A DNA stretch of 55,441 nucleotides from Candidatus Poseidonia sp. (GTDB lineage: Archaea; Thermoplasmatota; Poseidoniia; Poseidoniales; Poseidoniaceae). The notes beneath the pieces are model-generated. The model saw nothing but the letters and a program-made list of their open reading frames with translations. It was not told where the DNA came from and did not search any database. How positions within the stretch are numbered: the first letter of the stretch is position 1; each line of letters starts with the position of its first letter. Shown here in pieces: positions 9,059 through 19,110 of the stretch. The translations under genes were made by a program, and so were the position numbers. Where the stretch lies: positions 1 to 55,441 of the forward strand of contig JAKMEE010000028.1 in assembly GCA_022426155.1 (NCBI GenBank). Reading direction: 5' to 3'.

Positions 9059-9430
9059 ATGGCCACCTTGGAACTGACCGAACCGATCTTTGCAGAGACC
9101 ATTGAGAAAAACGAACTGGTTATCCTTGATTTCTGGGCGGAATGGTGTGGTCCTTGCAAAGCCTATGGGCCTGTTTATGAACGAGTCTCCGAAGAATTCC
9201 CCGATGTTGTCTTTGGAAAAATCGACACTGAAGATCAACAAGCCCTCGCGGGCATGTTTGGGATCCGTTCCATCCCTACCACCATCGCATTCAAGGAAGG
9301 CATCGGTGTGTTCATGCAACCCGGTGCTCTTCCAGAAGACGCTCTTCGAGATTTGGTCACCAAACTCAAAGAAATTGACATGGACGAAGTTCGTGCCGAG
9401 ATCGAGGCTCAAGAGAGCAAAGAAGAATAA
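9059..9430 (+). CDS. Thioredoxin
   Basis: A 123-residue cytoplasmic thiol-disulfide oxidoreductase. The active site is WCGPC (Cys30 and Cys33) after the conserved DFWAEW strand, and the cis-proline loop RSIPTT follows at the expected distance. The last ~20 residues form an acidic helical extension (EVRAEIEAQESKEE) beyond the normal fold. The ATG at 9059 is chosen because the conserved beta strand starts shortly after; a GTG at 9038 would add seven residues. The divergent amidohydrolase gene starts 53 bases away, so the short gap must hold both promoters. Confidence 0.95.
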   Translation: MATLELTEPIFAETIEKNELVILDFWAEWCGPCKAYGPVYERVSEEFPDVVFGKIDTEDQQALAGMFGIRSIPTTIAFKEGIGVFMQPGALPEDALRDLVTKLKEIDMDEVRAEIEAQESKEE

Positions 9431-9479
9431 TACTCAACACGCCGATTGATTCAAGACATCACCACCAACCCCGAGATAC

Positions 9480-11285
9480 ATGGACTTCAGACCTTGGTTC
9501 GTAATGGTCCTTTTTTCGACCAGCATGCTCGCTGGTTGTTTCGGTGAAGATGATGCCATCAACGCTGGCAACGAACAGATGGATGTCTATGCAGACCCAT
9601 GGGACCGTACCAACCTGGTCTACGATGATTCAGATGTCTTTGCTCGAGTGACTGAGAACGGCTCCTATGGTATTGATGCTGTTCGCTCAGTCTTCGTTCC
9701 TGTGCCCTCGATCACCGTCGCCGATGGTGGTGCGGGACTTACTGGAAACGCAGAGGTTCACCTCGGTCTTTGGTTACCCGTCATTGAAGGGTGCGATTGG
9801 GAATCTGGCAATGTCTCTGAGGAATGTCAAGTTCCCGTCATCGCTGAAGTTGGTCCATATTACAATGACGGCGATGTAGATGCATTGACACCTGCTGACC
9901 GTCTCGGTCGAATGCTCATCGAAAATTACGTCCCCCATGGCTATGGAGTTGCCCAAGTCTCAGTGTTTGGAACTGGAGAATCTAACCACTGCATGGATTT
10001 GATGGGAACCGATGAGCAACGTGGAATTGACGCCGCTGTTACATGGCTTGGTTCACAAGGCTGGTCCAATGGTAACGTTGGACTGATTGGGAAGTCTTAC
10101 GATGGTTCCACTCCTTGGCAGGCTGCCACATTCGGGAACCCTCACCTGGCAACCATCGTGCCAATGTCAGGTCTCATCGGGGTTCACGAATTGATGTGGC
10201 GCAACGGAAGTATGGAGGCGCGTGGGTTAATTATGCACAACGGTGTTTACGGTTCTTTTGGAATCGATGGAGATACAGAAGACGTTCAGAATCTTTGTGA
10301 GGGCTACATCGAAGGATATGTCAACGCGCCTGCAGCCTACCTCTCTGGCGGCATGGTGGATTATGCTGGCAATGATTACTGGACTTCTCGTTCATTCCTT
10401 GATCAAGTGATTCAGAATTACAACGGTTCTGTTTACATCATTCAAGGAATGCAAGATTGGAACGTTGATCCACACATGACCTTCCCAACACACCAACTCG
10501 TCGAAGAAGCTGGTATTGAAGTGAAGACCCTTGCAGGTCAGTGGGCTCATGATTACCCCGATAGAATCTCAGGCCATAGCACCCTACCGTCAGGTGAAGG
10601 AGCTGAGGCTTATCCCTACACCCTGCGCTGGGATTGGGCCGATGAGATGCTCTACTGGTTTGACTGGTACCTGAAGGGTGAAGGAAGGGCTCCTATACTT
10701 GGCGTCGAAATGCAAGACAATCAAGGCGGTTGGCGATTTGAGGCAACCTATCCTGCTGAAGATACTGAATACATGGTCATTGGTGCGGCTGACTTGAATC
10801 CAAGCGGAGCAGGAATGGTTACCACCACAGAAACCATTACGATGACTTATGGGCCGTTTGAGGAAGACCTCTACATTGCAGGCATGCCCTCTTTCCACAT
10901 TGCAGTTACACCCCATACTGCCAACGGAGCGCATGCATTCCTCGACATGACAGACTCATCGGGAATGCATCTCGGTCACGCAGTCATGGACTTTCGTTTC
11001 GCAGATGGAGGGCGAGATGGAAATGAAGTGCTTCCCGCTTTCTCAACCGTTCTGGGTAAGATGGAATTCCTCCCGATGGATGTATTTATTCCCGTTGGAG
11101 AAACCATCACCATCACCATGACCCAAACTGGACGTGACTACGTTCCATCTCCCGGTGCAGCAGGTGGATACAGTTTGAATTGGGCAGAATCAGAATTGAC
11201 CCTCCCCATTGTTTACAGAACCTGCGATGATCTTTTCCAAGTACCCATGCACGACTATGGTGATGAATCGGACCGTCTCTGTTGA
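9480..11285 (+). CDS. Lipoprotein hydrolase of the S15/CocE (X-Pro dipeptidyl-peptidase-like) family
   Basis: A 601-residue exported alpha/beta hydrolase. The N-terminus is a short hydrophobic signal ending in a lipobox (LAGC, Cys20), so the enzyme is probably lipid-anchored outside the cell. The nucleophile elbow is GKSYDG with Ser206; the acid is probably the Asp in GMQDWNVDPH (about 326) and the base the His in QWAHDYP (about 357). The C-terminal ~170 residues form the jelly-roll domain typical of S15/CocE enzymes (LYIAGMPSFHIAVTP onward). Relatives release X-Pro dipeptides or cleave acyl esters; the substrate here is open. A role in scavenging dissolved peptides fits a marine heterotroph. 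Confidence 0.85.
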   Translation: MDFRPWFVMVLFSTSMLAGCFGEDDAINAGNEQMDVYADPWDRTNLVYDDSDVFARVTENGSYGIDAVRSVFVPVPSITVADGGAGLTGNAEVHLGLWLPVIEGCDWESGNVSEECQVPVIAEVGPYYNDGDVDALTPADRLGRMLIENYVPHGYGVAQVSVFGTGESNHCMDLMGTDEQRGIDAAVTWLGSQGWSNGNVGLIGKSYDGSTPWQAATFGNPHLATIVPMSGLIGVHELMWRNGSMEARGLIMHNGVYGSFGIDGDTEDVQNLCEGYIEGYVNAPAAYLSGGMVDYAGNDYWTSRSFLDQVIQNYNGSVYIIQGMQDWNVDPHMTFPTHQLVEEAGIEVKTLAGQWAHDYPDRISGHSTLPSGEGAEAYPYTLRWDWADEMLYWFDWYLKGEGRAPILGVEMQDNQGGWRFEATYPAEDTEYMVIGAADLNPSGAGMVTTTETITMTYGPFEEDLYIAGMPSFHIAVTPHTANGAHAFLDMTDSSGMHLGHAVMDFRFADGGRDGNEVLPAFSTVLGKMEFLPMDVFIPVGETITITMTQTGRDYVPSPGAAGGYSLNWAESELTLPIVYRTCDDLFQVPMHDYGDESDRLC

Positions 11286-11360
11286 GCCTTTTCGTTCAAC
11301 AGTTCATTTCACCTTCTTTTGTCCTGTCCCAGCGTCATCCTCTTAAGCCCTTGACAAACG

Positions 11361-13361
11361 ATGGTTGACATGGTTTTGAGTTCCCTGCCGGGTGTGAGTG
11401 AGCGAATGGCTCGAAAGATGACCGATCATTTCGGTTCTGAAGAAGCCGTGATGAAGTCCTTGGCCACGGGAGATATTGGGCGTCTTGCAGAAATTGAAGG
11501 GCTCTCACTCAAACGTGCACTCACACTTGCCAGAGGAGTGGCAGGTGAAGACGGAGAATTTCTAGCAACGAAAGAAGCCGTTCGTCTCCACACACAAATC
11601 GTCCAGCACCTCCAATCCTTTGCAGCTTGTTCCCCATCAAAAGAACGCATGGGCTTACTTACACCCGTTCTGGACCCTTCAGAGCGTCGACGACTAATGA
11701 CTGGAGCACTTGATTTGCCCTTACAATGGTTGCACGAACAGAAAAAGGCATGGCAATCCTTGACCCGTCTACGCGATGTCAATGAGCGATATGAACGGGT
11801 AATTGTCTCTCAAGAACCACTCGAACACCTCAAGAAATACTGCCGAGTACTTCAGCCAGGAGAGCATGAATCATGGAAGGATTACACCGTGTTCAAAACG
11901 GTGACATGGCTTGGCTCAAGCGGACCTATGGAGGCTCCTGAAGGGTGGCTGGTTTTGGGTTCGCAGCCAGATGAAGCCTTACTATTGCCCGAGCGGACCA
12001 TCGATTGGTTCAAACATAATCGTCGGCCCTTGGAGGTTCTTTGCGATTTAATCGAAACTCATTCCGCAGGCCACCTTCCTCAAAACGAGGCTCTCGCTTC
12101 CTTGCACGAAGTCATTGAACCTCTGAAGGATTTACCAGATGTGATGAATGTGATGGGAGATTCGTCAAATATTGAAGAAGTGACCCGAATCAAGGATGAA
12201 CTCTGGACCGTGGTCAAAGAACTCGAAACAGAAGTCAATCAAGAGGTTGAACAGGCTATGAATGATGCCAAAATGGCTCTATCCGGGGCTGAGTTATTGG
12301 AGGCCTTGAGCGACGGAGCAGCCTTCCAACGAAAGCTCAAGGAAGCCACAGGTCATGTGATTCAAGAAGCCATGTTGCGGGCACGAGAATCATTATCTGA
12401 ATTTCTTCAACCAACGGGACTCCGTTGTCCTTATGACCTCTTTACGAACGGTTGGCCTGCCAAAGTTGATCGACAGACAATTGACGGAATTGATGGTGCC
12501 TTGGAATCAAAACTTCAAGCAGAAACCAGCGATCATCTCGTGAGCATGGCTCAACAATTGGGTCCCCTCAAACCCTTGTGCGAGCAGGCCATCCTTTGCA
12601 TGATTGAAACTGACCAATGGTTGTCTGTAGCACGTTGGGCTCACCAAGATAACTGCACGATGCCCCAGTGGGCTGACCATGGAATCTGGCTCAAAAACGG
12701 ACGTCATGTACTTCTTGGGGTTGAGCCAGACTCTGTGACGTACGGTCTTGGCCAAGCTGCCTCCAAAGGTGACCAGCAATCCTTGGCCCTCTTGACGGGA
12801 GCCAATTCTGGTGGGAAGACAACGCTCCTCGAGTGTCTTGCTTATGCGAGCATTCTTGCCCATATGGGCTTGCCAGTTCCCGCCGATGATGCAAGGATTG
12901 GTAAGGTGGAATCTTTGCATATATTGGCAAAATCTGGTGGGACTCAAAGTGCTGGAGCACTTGAACAAACCTTGATTGAATTAGCAAATGTTGTGAGTGA
13001 CCCGGCGCCCAAACTCATCCTTGCTGATGAATTAGAGGCAATTACAGAACCAGGTGCAGGTGCGAAAATCATTGCTGGGATGTTACTGACTGCCCATGCA
13101 CAACCCGAGACGACCATGATGTTGGTGACACACTTAGCTCCTGCAATTTTAGAAGCCACGGGACGAAATGATCTGCGAGTGGACGGTATCGAAGCACGTG
13201 GGTTGGGGGACGACCTGGAACTCGTCGTTGACCGAACACCACGAAGAAATTATCTCGCACGTTCCACACCCGAGCTTATTCTTCGTCGTCTCGAACGTAA
13301 AACAAGTGGCGCAATTCAGGAGTTATTTGTTTCAATATTGGCTGGCTTTGAACAAGAATAA
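11361..13361 (+). CDS. MutS-like ATPase with N-terminal helix-hairpin-helix
   Basis: A 666-residue DNA-repair-type ATPase. The first ~60 residues carry helix-hairpin-helix repeats (LPGVSERMARKMTDHFG, then a second around GLSLKRALTLARG). A long helical clamp/lever region occupies about 90-450. The C-terminal ATPase has Walker A GANSGGKTT (about 480-488), a signature-like segment SGGTQSAGALEQTL, Walker B LILADE (about 551-556) and a switch His in VTHLAP. There is no N-terminal mismatch-recognition domain with its Phe-X-Glu and no C-terminal Smr nuclease, so it is neither MutS1 nor classical MutS2. Archaeal MutS homologues of this shape are known, but their roles (recombination intermediates, translation or repair) are unsettled. 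The start at 11361 has no clear SD; a second Met lies three codons in. Confidence 0.8.
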   Translation: MVDMVLSSLPGVSERMARKMTDHFGSEEAVMKSLATGDIGRLAEIEGLSLKRALTLARGVAGEDGEFLATKEAVRLHTQIVQHLQSFAACSPSKERMGLLTPVLDPSERRRLMTGALDLPLQWLHEQKKAWQSLTRLRDVNERYERVIVSQEPLEHLKKYCRVLQPGEHESWKDYTVFKTVTWLGSSGPMEAPEGWLVLGSQPDEALLLPERTIDWFKHNRRPLEVLCDLIETHSAGHLPQNEALASLHEVIEPLKDLPDVMNVMGDSSNIEEVTRIKDELWTVVKELETEVNQEVEQAMNDAKMALSGAELLEALSDGAAFQRKLKEATGHVIQEAMLRARESLSEFLQPTGLRCPYDLFTNGWPAKVDRQTIDGIDGALESKLQAETSDHLVSMAQQLGPLKPLCEQAILCMIETDQWLSVARWAHQDNCTMPQWADHGIWLKNGRHVLLGVEPDSVTYGLGQAASKGDQQSLALLTGANSGGKTTLLECLAYASILAHMGLPVPADDARIGKVESLHILAKSGGTQSAGALEQTLIELANVVSDPAPKLILADELEAITEPGAGAKIIAGMLLTAHAQPETTMMLVTHLAPAILEATGRNDLRVDGIEARGLGDDLELVVDRTPRRNYLARSTPELILRRLERKTSGAIQELFVSILAGFEQE

Positions 13362-13433
13362 CTGGATGTTAGTCGAATGCAGTATAGGTACATTGTGTGA
13401 ACAATCTGTGCAAGAATCGTGCACTATATCCAT

Positions 13434-14831
13434 TCATGCTGTTGGAAGTTCTAACTCAACTGCAAATAATGGATCAGGGTCCGTTGAATCATGATATGCT
13501 ACAATGACACCACCGTCATTGAGGATTCCTAAAGATGCGAAATCAAAGCGGATGTCGTTACCTGCTCCCGATGTTGAGTCTAAATCTCCCAACCCAATGT
13601 AGGTCAGCGTATCGGGACTCATGTCTTCACTATAACCTCGAACGTGATACACCGTGTCAACATCAGGACCTTCTGTTGATTGGTATCGGACATTGAGGAT
13701 GAACAAGTCTAATTCCCCGTTGGCTTGAAATTCCCATTCTTCAATTTGGGAAGCTGTTTCACCGAGCGTGTAATTTTGTTCCGACCAAGAAACAGCGCCG
13801 TCCATCGACATGTAGTGAGTGAATGCTGTGCCGCTATTGACAACACAGTGGATGGTACCTACTCGATCAATTTGGCAATATTCGGAGGGGAACTGGACTT
13901 CCAACTCATTCCATGATAATGTTGTGTCCATGTAGGCAGCGTTACCATTGTTGTAATACGAAGGGAAGATGAGCCCTCCACTTGGTAAAGGGAAGGCTCG
14001 CATTTCTTTGTGTGGTTTGTTAACATCCCAATATGCGGGGAGGTCGGCTCCTGTAAAGTCGAGGTCAAGTTCAATGGATGGGTCACCACCGTCTCTACCT
14101 GGGAATTGGAAGGGGTAATAATTCAGGCCATCAACACTGATCTGTCCACCAGCATTCTGGGTTTGATGCCAGAAATTGGAAACGACGATGCTGGCCCAAT
14201 CTCCGTTCCCGATGCTGGAACTAATGGGGCCAACGACTTCAACTTGCCATGAACGGTCATAGAATGGTTCAGTAATTCGATTATAACACCAGGTCCATTC
14301 ACCTTCGGATTCATCGTAAAGGAGGGCGTAGAACTTATCCAGTTTCAAATCGCCTCCAACATAAGGGAACCATGACATGGAAATGATATCTCCATTTGTC
14401 GCTTGCACAATGCTACCTTCGCCTAGTCCTTCTTGACCTGGATTTGTTGGGACGAATGTTCTGCATTGGTTATCGGGTAATGCTGGAGGGATGTAGGTGT
14501 CCCACAGGTGGCCACGGTCTTCTGAAAAGACTGGGTATTCTCCTCCGATGTTCAAAATTTGTCCGTCGATGTCAGTTGCGAGGTAATGCTCACAGCAATT
14601 TCCCCCATAGGTGGCATCAAACACAGCCCATGTGGTGCTGGTTGAGGTGTTGGTTCGCAGATCGACCGTTGTGAACATACGTTCCACCTCATGAGCCTCG
14701 TTGTCAACGCGTTCATAGTTCTCCCAGATGGGCCCTGAATCAGTCTCTTTGGCCATGGAGGAACCGTCACCAAAGCAACCAGCGAGAAGCATCGAAACGA
14801 CCAGAGCAAGGCTCAGCAGGTTGCGACGCAT
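13434..14831 (-). CDS. Lipoprotein of unknown function, probable beta-propeller-like
   Basis: A 465-residue exported protein. The signal peptide ends in LLAGC with Cys19, followed by a Ser/Asp-rich linker, so it is probably lipid-anchored at the cell surface. The rest is rich in Trp, Tyr, Gly and Asp and alternates short strands and loops. It contains recurrent GxxW/S-x-D-x-G-type turns such as SMDGAVSWSEQNY and EDRGHLWDTYIP, reminiscent of BNR/sialidase Asp boxes. I see no catalytic motif. It is convergent with the MutS-like gene across 72 bases, and no SD precedes the ATG, which fits a leaderless transcript. I do not recognise the family. Confidence 0.7.
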   Translation of the reverse strand: MRRNLLSLALVVSMLLAGCFGDGSSMAKETDSGPIWENYERVDNEAHEVERMFTTVDLRTNTSTSTTWAVFDATYGGNCCEHYLATDIDGQILNIGGEYPVFSEDRGHLWDTYIPPALPDNQCRTFVPTNPGQEGLGEGSIVQATNGDIISMSWFPYVGGDLKLDKFYALLYDESEGEWTWCYNRITEPFYDRSWQVEVVGPISSSIGNGDWASIVVSNFWHQTQNAGGQISVDGLNYYPFQFPGRDGGDPSIELDLDFTGADLPAYWDVNKPHKEMRAFPLPSGGLIFPSYYNNGNAAYMDTTLSWNELEVQFPSEYCQIDRVGTIHCVVNSGTAFTHYMSMDGAVSWSEQNYTLGETASQIEEWEFQANGELDLFILNVRYQSTEGPDVDTVYHVRGYSEDMSPDTLTYIGLGDLDSTSGAGNDIRFDFASLGILNDGGVIVAYHDSTDPDPLFAVELELPTA

Positions 14832-14886
14832 AAATTGCCGTAGTTGCGGCGTGTTTTGAAGGCGTCGCTTGTGCCATGTTGAACGC

Positions 14887-15639
14887 TCACAGCAGACGGC
14901 GCTCCAGTTTCTCGAGTCCTCGCATGGTTGCGGACCCCATCCAGGTCAACGCCTCACCATCGATGCATTTGACCCAAGGAGGGGTTCGGCCATCTTCAGA
15001 CATGGCCCGAGCGAGAGCTTGTCCTTCCTCCAGAGAGAAATTATATGGTTCACTCGACATTAGGAGTCCGTCAACACCGTGTTGAATCAATACCTCAGGA
15101 GTCACGGCAGGATAGCCATTACCTTCTGGCTCAATTTTGGCGACATCAAAACCCAAGCAGCTGAGCATCCCTCCCGCATAGGTGTGAGCATCGGCCACCA
15201 TGAGAGGGTCATGCCAGATGAGAGGAGCAACAGTCATCTCAAGAGGAGGGCGATGTTCGAGTAACTGAAGATGGTGTTCCAGTGCTTCAGCGAATTGATG
15301 GGCCCTAGCTTTCCGGTTAACCGCTTGCCCCAATTCTCGAAGCATCTCAGGAACATCCCGAGGGTGTTGGACATGGCAGACAAAAGTCGTTAATCCATTC
15401 TCAATGCACCAATCATGAACTGCTTTTGGATTCTCATCACGATCCATTACAACAAGATCTGGGCGTGCATGGAGGATTTTCGAAAGCGTTGGTGTTTTGG
15501 TCCCCCCCATTACTGGAACTCCCCCAATTTCTTCACTCGGGTGGATGCACCATGCCGTACGTCCCACCACTTCGTTAGCAGTTAATCCAAGGTCAAACAA
15601 GGTGAGCGTCAAACTTGGGACAAGGGAAACGACCCGCAT
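14887..15639 (-). CDS. BtuF-like periplasmic-binding-fold receptor (cobalamin/metal type) without signal peptide
   Basis: A 250-residue protein of the helical-backbone metal-receptor superfamily, which binds cobalamin, heme or ferric siderophores for ABC importers. The N-terminus starts directly in the first strand of the fold (MRVVSLVPSLT), followed by the family-type segments VVGRTAWCIHP, GGTKTPTLSKILHARPDLVV and, in the second lobe, APLIWHDPLMVADAHTYAGG. There is no signal peptide or lipobox, and SD GAGGAG is correctly placed before the ATG, so the protein as encoded is cytoplasmic. No permease or ATPase gene is adjacent. It follows ileS after 9 bases on the same strand, so the two are probably co-transcribed. 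Signal-less homologues exist in other prokaryotes and are of unknown role. Confidence 0.75.
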   Translation of the reverse strand: MRVVSLVPSLTLTLFDLGLTANEVVGRTAWCIHPSEEIGGVPVMGGTKTPTLSKILHARPDLVVMDRDENPKAVHDWCIENGLTTFVCHVQHPRDVPEMLRELGQAVNRKARAHQFAEALEHHLQLLEHRPPLEMTVAPLIWHDPLMVADAHTYAGGMLSCLGFDVAKIEPEGNGYPAVTPEVLIQHGVDGLLMSSEPYNFSLEEGQALARAMSEDGRTPPWVKCIDGEALTWMGSATMRGLEKLERRLL

Positions 15640-15648
15640 GCCTGCTCC

Positions 15649-18600
15649 TCACTTGACTGTGAAGGAAACCGTGGTCCCATCAACATCGAAGGATTCAGCA
15701 TCTCCAGCGGGGGTGGCATCATTTGGATGGAACACGCAACCTGCAGCCCGAGTTTCATGAGCGACCCAATCTTCATCCGCTGCCATCATCTCAGGTGCAT
15801 TTGCCAACCAAATTTCCAAATCGATGGTGGCTTCTATCTCAAGGTCGAGTGCTTTTCGCTTGGCTTGAACTCGTCGGGTAATATCCCGAGCCATTCCCTT
15901 GGAGAGAAGCGCTGGCGTATCGTTCATGTCGAGTACCAAACTGACCTGGATGGTGTTTTCATTTACCTCCATTTCAACGGTATCAGCCGCAAAGCCTGAT
16001 CTCTCAACACGCTTGATTTCAACATCGCTTTCTTCGATTAGCACACCAAGTACCTCGGCCGTTCCAGCCTGTATTTGAGCTAGCATTCCTTCTGGGTCCT
16101 CTGTGTTTTTGATGGCATTGGCTACATCGTTTACTTGGGCTCTGGCCTTGGGGGCGAGGGCTCTGAAGTTAGGAGAAAGTTCAATTCGTTGGAAACGATC
16201 TAAGTCAGTTTCAACAAGAATGGATTCAACGTTCAATTCCTCCGCAAGTAAATCGTGGAAGGGTAAGAGATCTGGGCCAGCGACAATCCATCCTTGTGCA
16301 CAAGGCAGACGTTGGCGTCGACCAGCATCAATGCGAATTCTTCGTCCCGCTTCGGCCAACTCTCTCACCAACTCCATAGTGGATTCAAGTGCTAGGTCTT
16401 GTGGAGGCAATTGTGCAGTGGCTTTTGCAGCCTCTTGGTCCCATGAATCAGCGGTTGCCCCTTCGAGGGTGCCTGGGACTCCTACAGGCCAATTCGCTTC
16501 ATGGACAGGTCGTCCTGTGAGGTTTCTGTGGATGACATCAACCATGAATGGCGATACTGGTGCAACAAGGCGGCATACAGTCATGAGAACTTCGTGAAGT
16601 GTGTGCTGGCATGATAATTTATCGCCGCTCTCGGCTTCGTCCCATAAACGTCGGCGACTTCGTCGGACGTACCAGTTGGAAACATCGTTGACGATGAAGT
16701 CCTCAAGGTCTCTGCAGGCTTTGTGAAATTGCCAGTCAACAAAACTCTCATGATAATTTTTAGCTACGGTGGCAAGGCGAGATAGAATCCAGCGATCCAA
16801 CTCTGGTCGAGTTGCGATGTCACTGGTGGTTGTTTCAGGGTCAAATCCATCGAGGGCCGCATAATCAGCATGGAATTTGTAAACATTCCACATGGTAAGG
16901 AACATCTTTGCGTAGGTTTCTCGGACACCGTTTGCGTCGAATTTCATTGGATTCCAAGGGGCACCTGCTGTGACCATGTACCAACGGGTTGCGTCGGCCC
17001 CTTCCCGATTGAAATGGTCCCAGGGGTCAACGATGTTCCCTCGTGATTTTGACATCTTTTTGCCTTCAGCATCAAGGATGAGTCCGAGTGATAGGCAACG
17101 CTTGTAGGCCATGCTATCAAAGACAGTGGTTGAGACAGCGAGCAATGTGTAGAACCATCCTCGTGTCTGGTCCACTCCTTCGCAAATATAATCCACGGGG
17201 GACGAAGCGTTGAAGCGTTCACCGCCATCAAATGGATGATGCCATTGTGCGAATGATGCGCAGCCCGAATCGAACCAACAATCCATCACGAAGGGTTCAC
17301 GATGCATGGGTTCGCCTTCATCAGAAAGGAGGGTGAATCCATCCACAATGGGTCGGTGCAAATCCACATCATCGGGGCAAGGGGGGTTCTCAATGCCAGC
17401 AGCAACAGCCTTGGCGACTTCGGCTTGAAGTTCAGCAATGGAACCAACGCACTTCATTTGTCCATTTGCACTTCGCCAAACCGGTAGCGGAGTTCCCCAA
17501 TACCGTTCACGTGAAATGGCCCAATCCTTGACATTCCTCAACCATTCTCCGAATCGGCCTTCACCAACCCAATCGGGAGCCCATTCGACCTGATCGTTAA
17601 ACTCAAGCAAGCGTTCTTTGACCGCAGTCATACGAACGAACCAGGAATCCATGGCGTAATACAACAAGGGGTGGTCAGTCCTCCAGCAATGTGGGTAATC
17701 GTGAGAATAATTTTTTTCTCTGTAAAGCAATCCACTTTCGGGCCCAGCACCGTTGGAACCATTTGGTGCACTGAGTAAAGAAATGATGGATGCATCGCAA
17801 TCCTTGACGTACTTGCCGTCCAGTTCAGGGTGTGTCCCCGCTCGGAATTGGCCGTTCATCTCAACGGTGTGATAGGCTGGAAGGCCTGCTTCCATCCCAA
17901 GATTGTAATCATCTTCACCGTACATTACTGCAGTATGGACCACCCCGGTACCATCGGTTGTGGTCACCCAATCGGCTGCAAGTACCGTCCATGCGGTCGA
18001 GGAATCACCACGTGGCACTGCATCTGTGAACAGGGGCTCATACGAGCGTCCGACCAAGTGAGAACCTGGGAATTCTTCGATAATGTCAACGTGATGTCGC
18101 AAAACTTCCTTCATCAAATCCTTGGCCAGAATTACTTCTTCTCCAACATTTGCCCCTCCAGCACCAATCCACCCCTCGCCAGCTGCTTCCTTGATTCGGC
18201 AACGAGCATAGGTGATGTCTGGCCCTACTGCCAGTCCAACATTGCCGGGGAGCGTCCATGGAGTTGTAGTCCAAGCCAAAATTGAAGCATCTTCATCTGT
18301 GAGTTTGAACTTGACATAGACCGATGGTTCTTCCACCTCTTTGTAGCCAAGCGCCACTTCATGACTTGAGTATGATGTGCCAGTTTGTGGGCAATATGGC
18401 AGGACTTTGTGTCCTCGATACAGGAAACCTTTGTCGAACATTTGTTTGAGTGCCCACCAGCAAGACTCGACGTAATTGTTGTCGAGGGTGACGTAGGGTT
18501 CGTCCAGATCGACCCAGTAGGCCATTCGTTCTGTCATTTCCCGCCATGCGGCTTCATAGGTCCAAACCGAGTCTCTGCAAGCCTGATTAAAAGCGTCCAT

Positions 18601-18939
18601 ACCGAATTGCTCGATGGCTTCGTTGCTCATTAAATCCAATCGTTTTTGCACTTCAATTTCCACTGGTAGCCCGTGTGTGTCCCATCCACCTTTGCGTTCG
18701 ACGTGAAATCCTTCCATGGTTTTCCAACGGCAAACAAGGTCCTTGTAAGTCCGAGCCACGACGTGGTGAATTCCTGGCTTCCCATTGGCCGTTGGTGGTC
18801 CTTCTAAGAAAATGAAGGGGGCACCGTTCGAGCGATGTTGAACGGAGGATGCAAAGGCATTCTCTTGCTTCCATTGTTCCAAAAGGTCCGTTTCCAACTT
18901 CACAGCGTTGAGTTCGCCTGCACCGTTGGGTTGAGCCAT
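15649..18939 (-). CDS. ileS: Isoleucyl-tRNA synthetase
   Basis: Class I synthetase charging tRNA-Ile. The HIGH motif is the archaeal/eukaryote-like variant PGIHH after EGPPTANGK. A CP1 editing domain lies between, with the GWDTHGLPVEIEVQKRL stretch characteristic of IleRS just before it. KMSKS is exact in EGKKMSKSRGNIVDP, followed by the helical anticodon-binding domain and a C-terminal extension. Three in-frame ATGs compete. 18939 has AGGTGGAAGGAAC directly upstream and lies just before the conserved region; 18990 has AAGGGG; 19044 would overlap the divergent gene. I use 18939 (1096 residues); the start is uncertain, the identity is not. Confidence 0.95.
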   Translation of the reverse strand: MAQPNGAGELNAVKLETDLLEQWKQENAFASSVQHRSNGAPFIFLEGPPTANGKPGIHHVVARTYKDLVCRWKTMEGFHVERKGGWDTHGLPVEIEVQKRLDLMSNEAIEQFGMDAFNQACRDSVWTYEAAWREMTERMAYWVDLDEPYVTLDNNYVESCWWALKQMFDKGFLYRGHKVLPYCPQTGTSYSSHEVALGYKEVEEPSVYVKFKLTDEDASILAWTTTPWTLPGNVGLAVGPDITYARCRIKEAAGEGWIGAGGANVGEEVILAKDLMKEVLRHHVDIIEEFPGSHLVGRSYEPLFTDAVPRGDSSTAWTVLAADWVTTTDGTGVVHTAVMYGEDDYNLGMEAGLPAYHTVEMNGQFRAGTHPELDGKYVKDCDASIISLLSAPNGSNGAGPESGLLYREKNYSHDYPHCWRTDHPLLYYAMDSWFVRMTAVKERLLEFNDQVEWAPDWVGEGRFGEWLRNVKDWAISRERYWGTPLPVWRSANGQMKCVGSIAELQAEVAKAVAAGIENPPCPDDVDLHRPIVDGFTLLSDEGEPMHREPFVMDCWFDSGCASFAQWHHPFDGGERFNASSPVDYICEGVDQTRGWFYTLLAVSTTVFDSMAYKRCLSLGLILDAEGKKMSKSRGNIVDPWDHFNREGADATRWYMVTAGAPWNPMKFDANGVRETYAKMFLTMWNVYKFHADYAALDGFDPETTTSDIATRPELDRWILSRLATVAKNYHESFVDWQFHKACRDLEDFIVNDVSNWYVRRSRRRLWDEAESGDKLSCQHTLHEVLMTVCRLVAPVSPFMVDVIHRNLTGRPVHEANWPVGVPGTLEGATADSWDQEAAKATAQLPPQDLALESTMELVRELAEAGRRIRIDAGRRQRLPCAQGWIVAGPDLLPFHDLLAEELNVESILVETDLDRFQRIELSPNFRALAPKARAQVNDVANAIKNTEDPEGMLAQIQAGTAEVLGVLIEESDVEIKRVERSGFAADTVEMEVNENTIQVSLVLDMNDTPALLSKGMARDITRRVQAKRKALDLEIEATIDLEIWLANAPEMMAADEDWVAHETRAAGCVFHPNDATPAGDAESFDVDGTTVSFTVK

Positions 18940-19110
18940 GTTCCTTCCACCTGCAAACTCGTTTTGAACCTCACTCCATAATTTGTTCATTTTTGCCCCT
19001 TCGGAGTTCATTTTGAATTCGCTGTTGATTTGATGGGCCCTCAAGGTCTCAAAACAGTGGGAGGGATGGCAGGCGTATCATTCAAGTCCTTTGAAAGATT
19101 AGCCATTACC

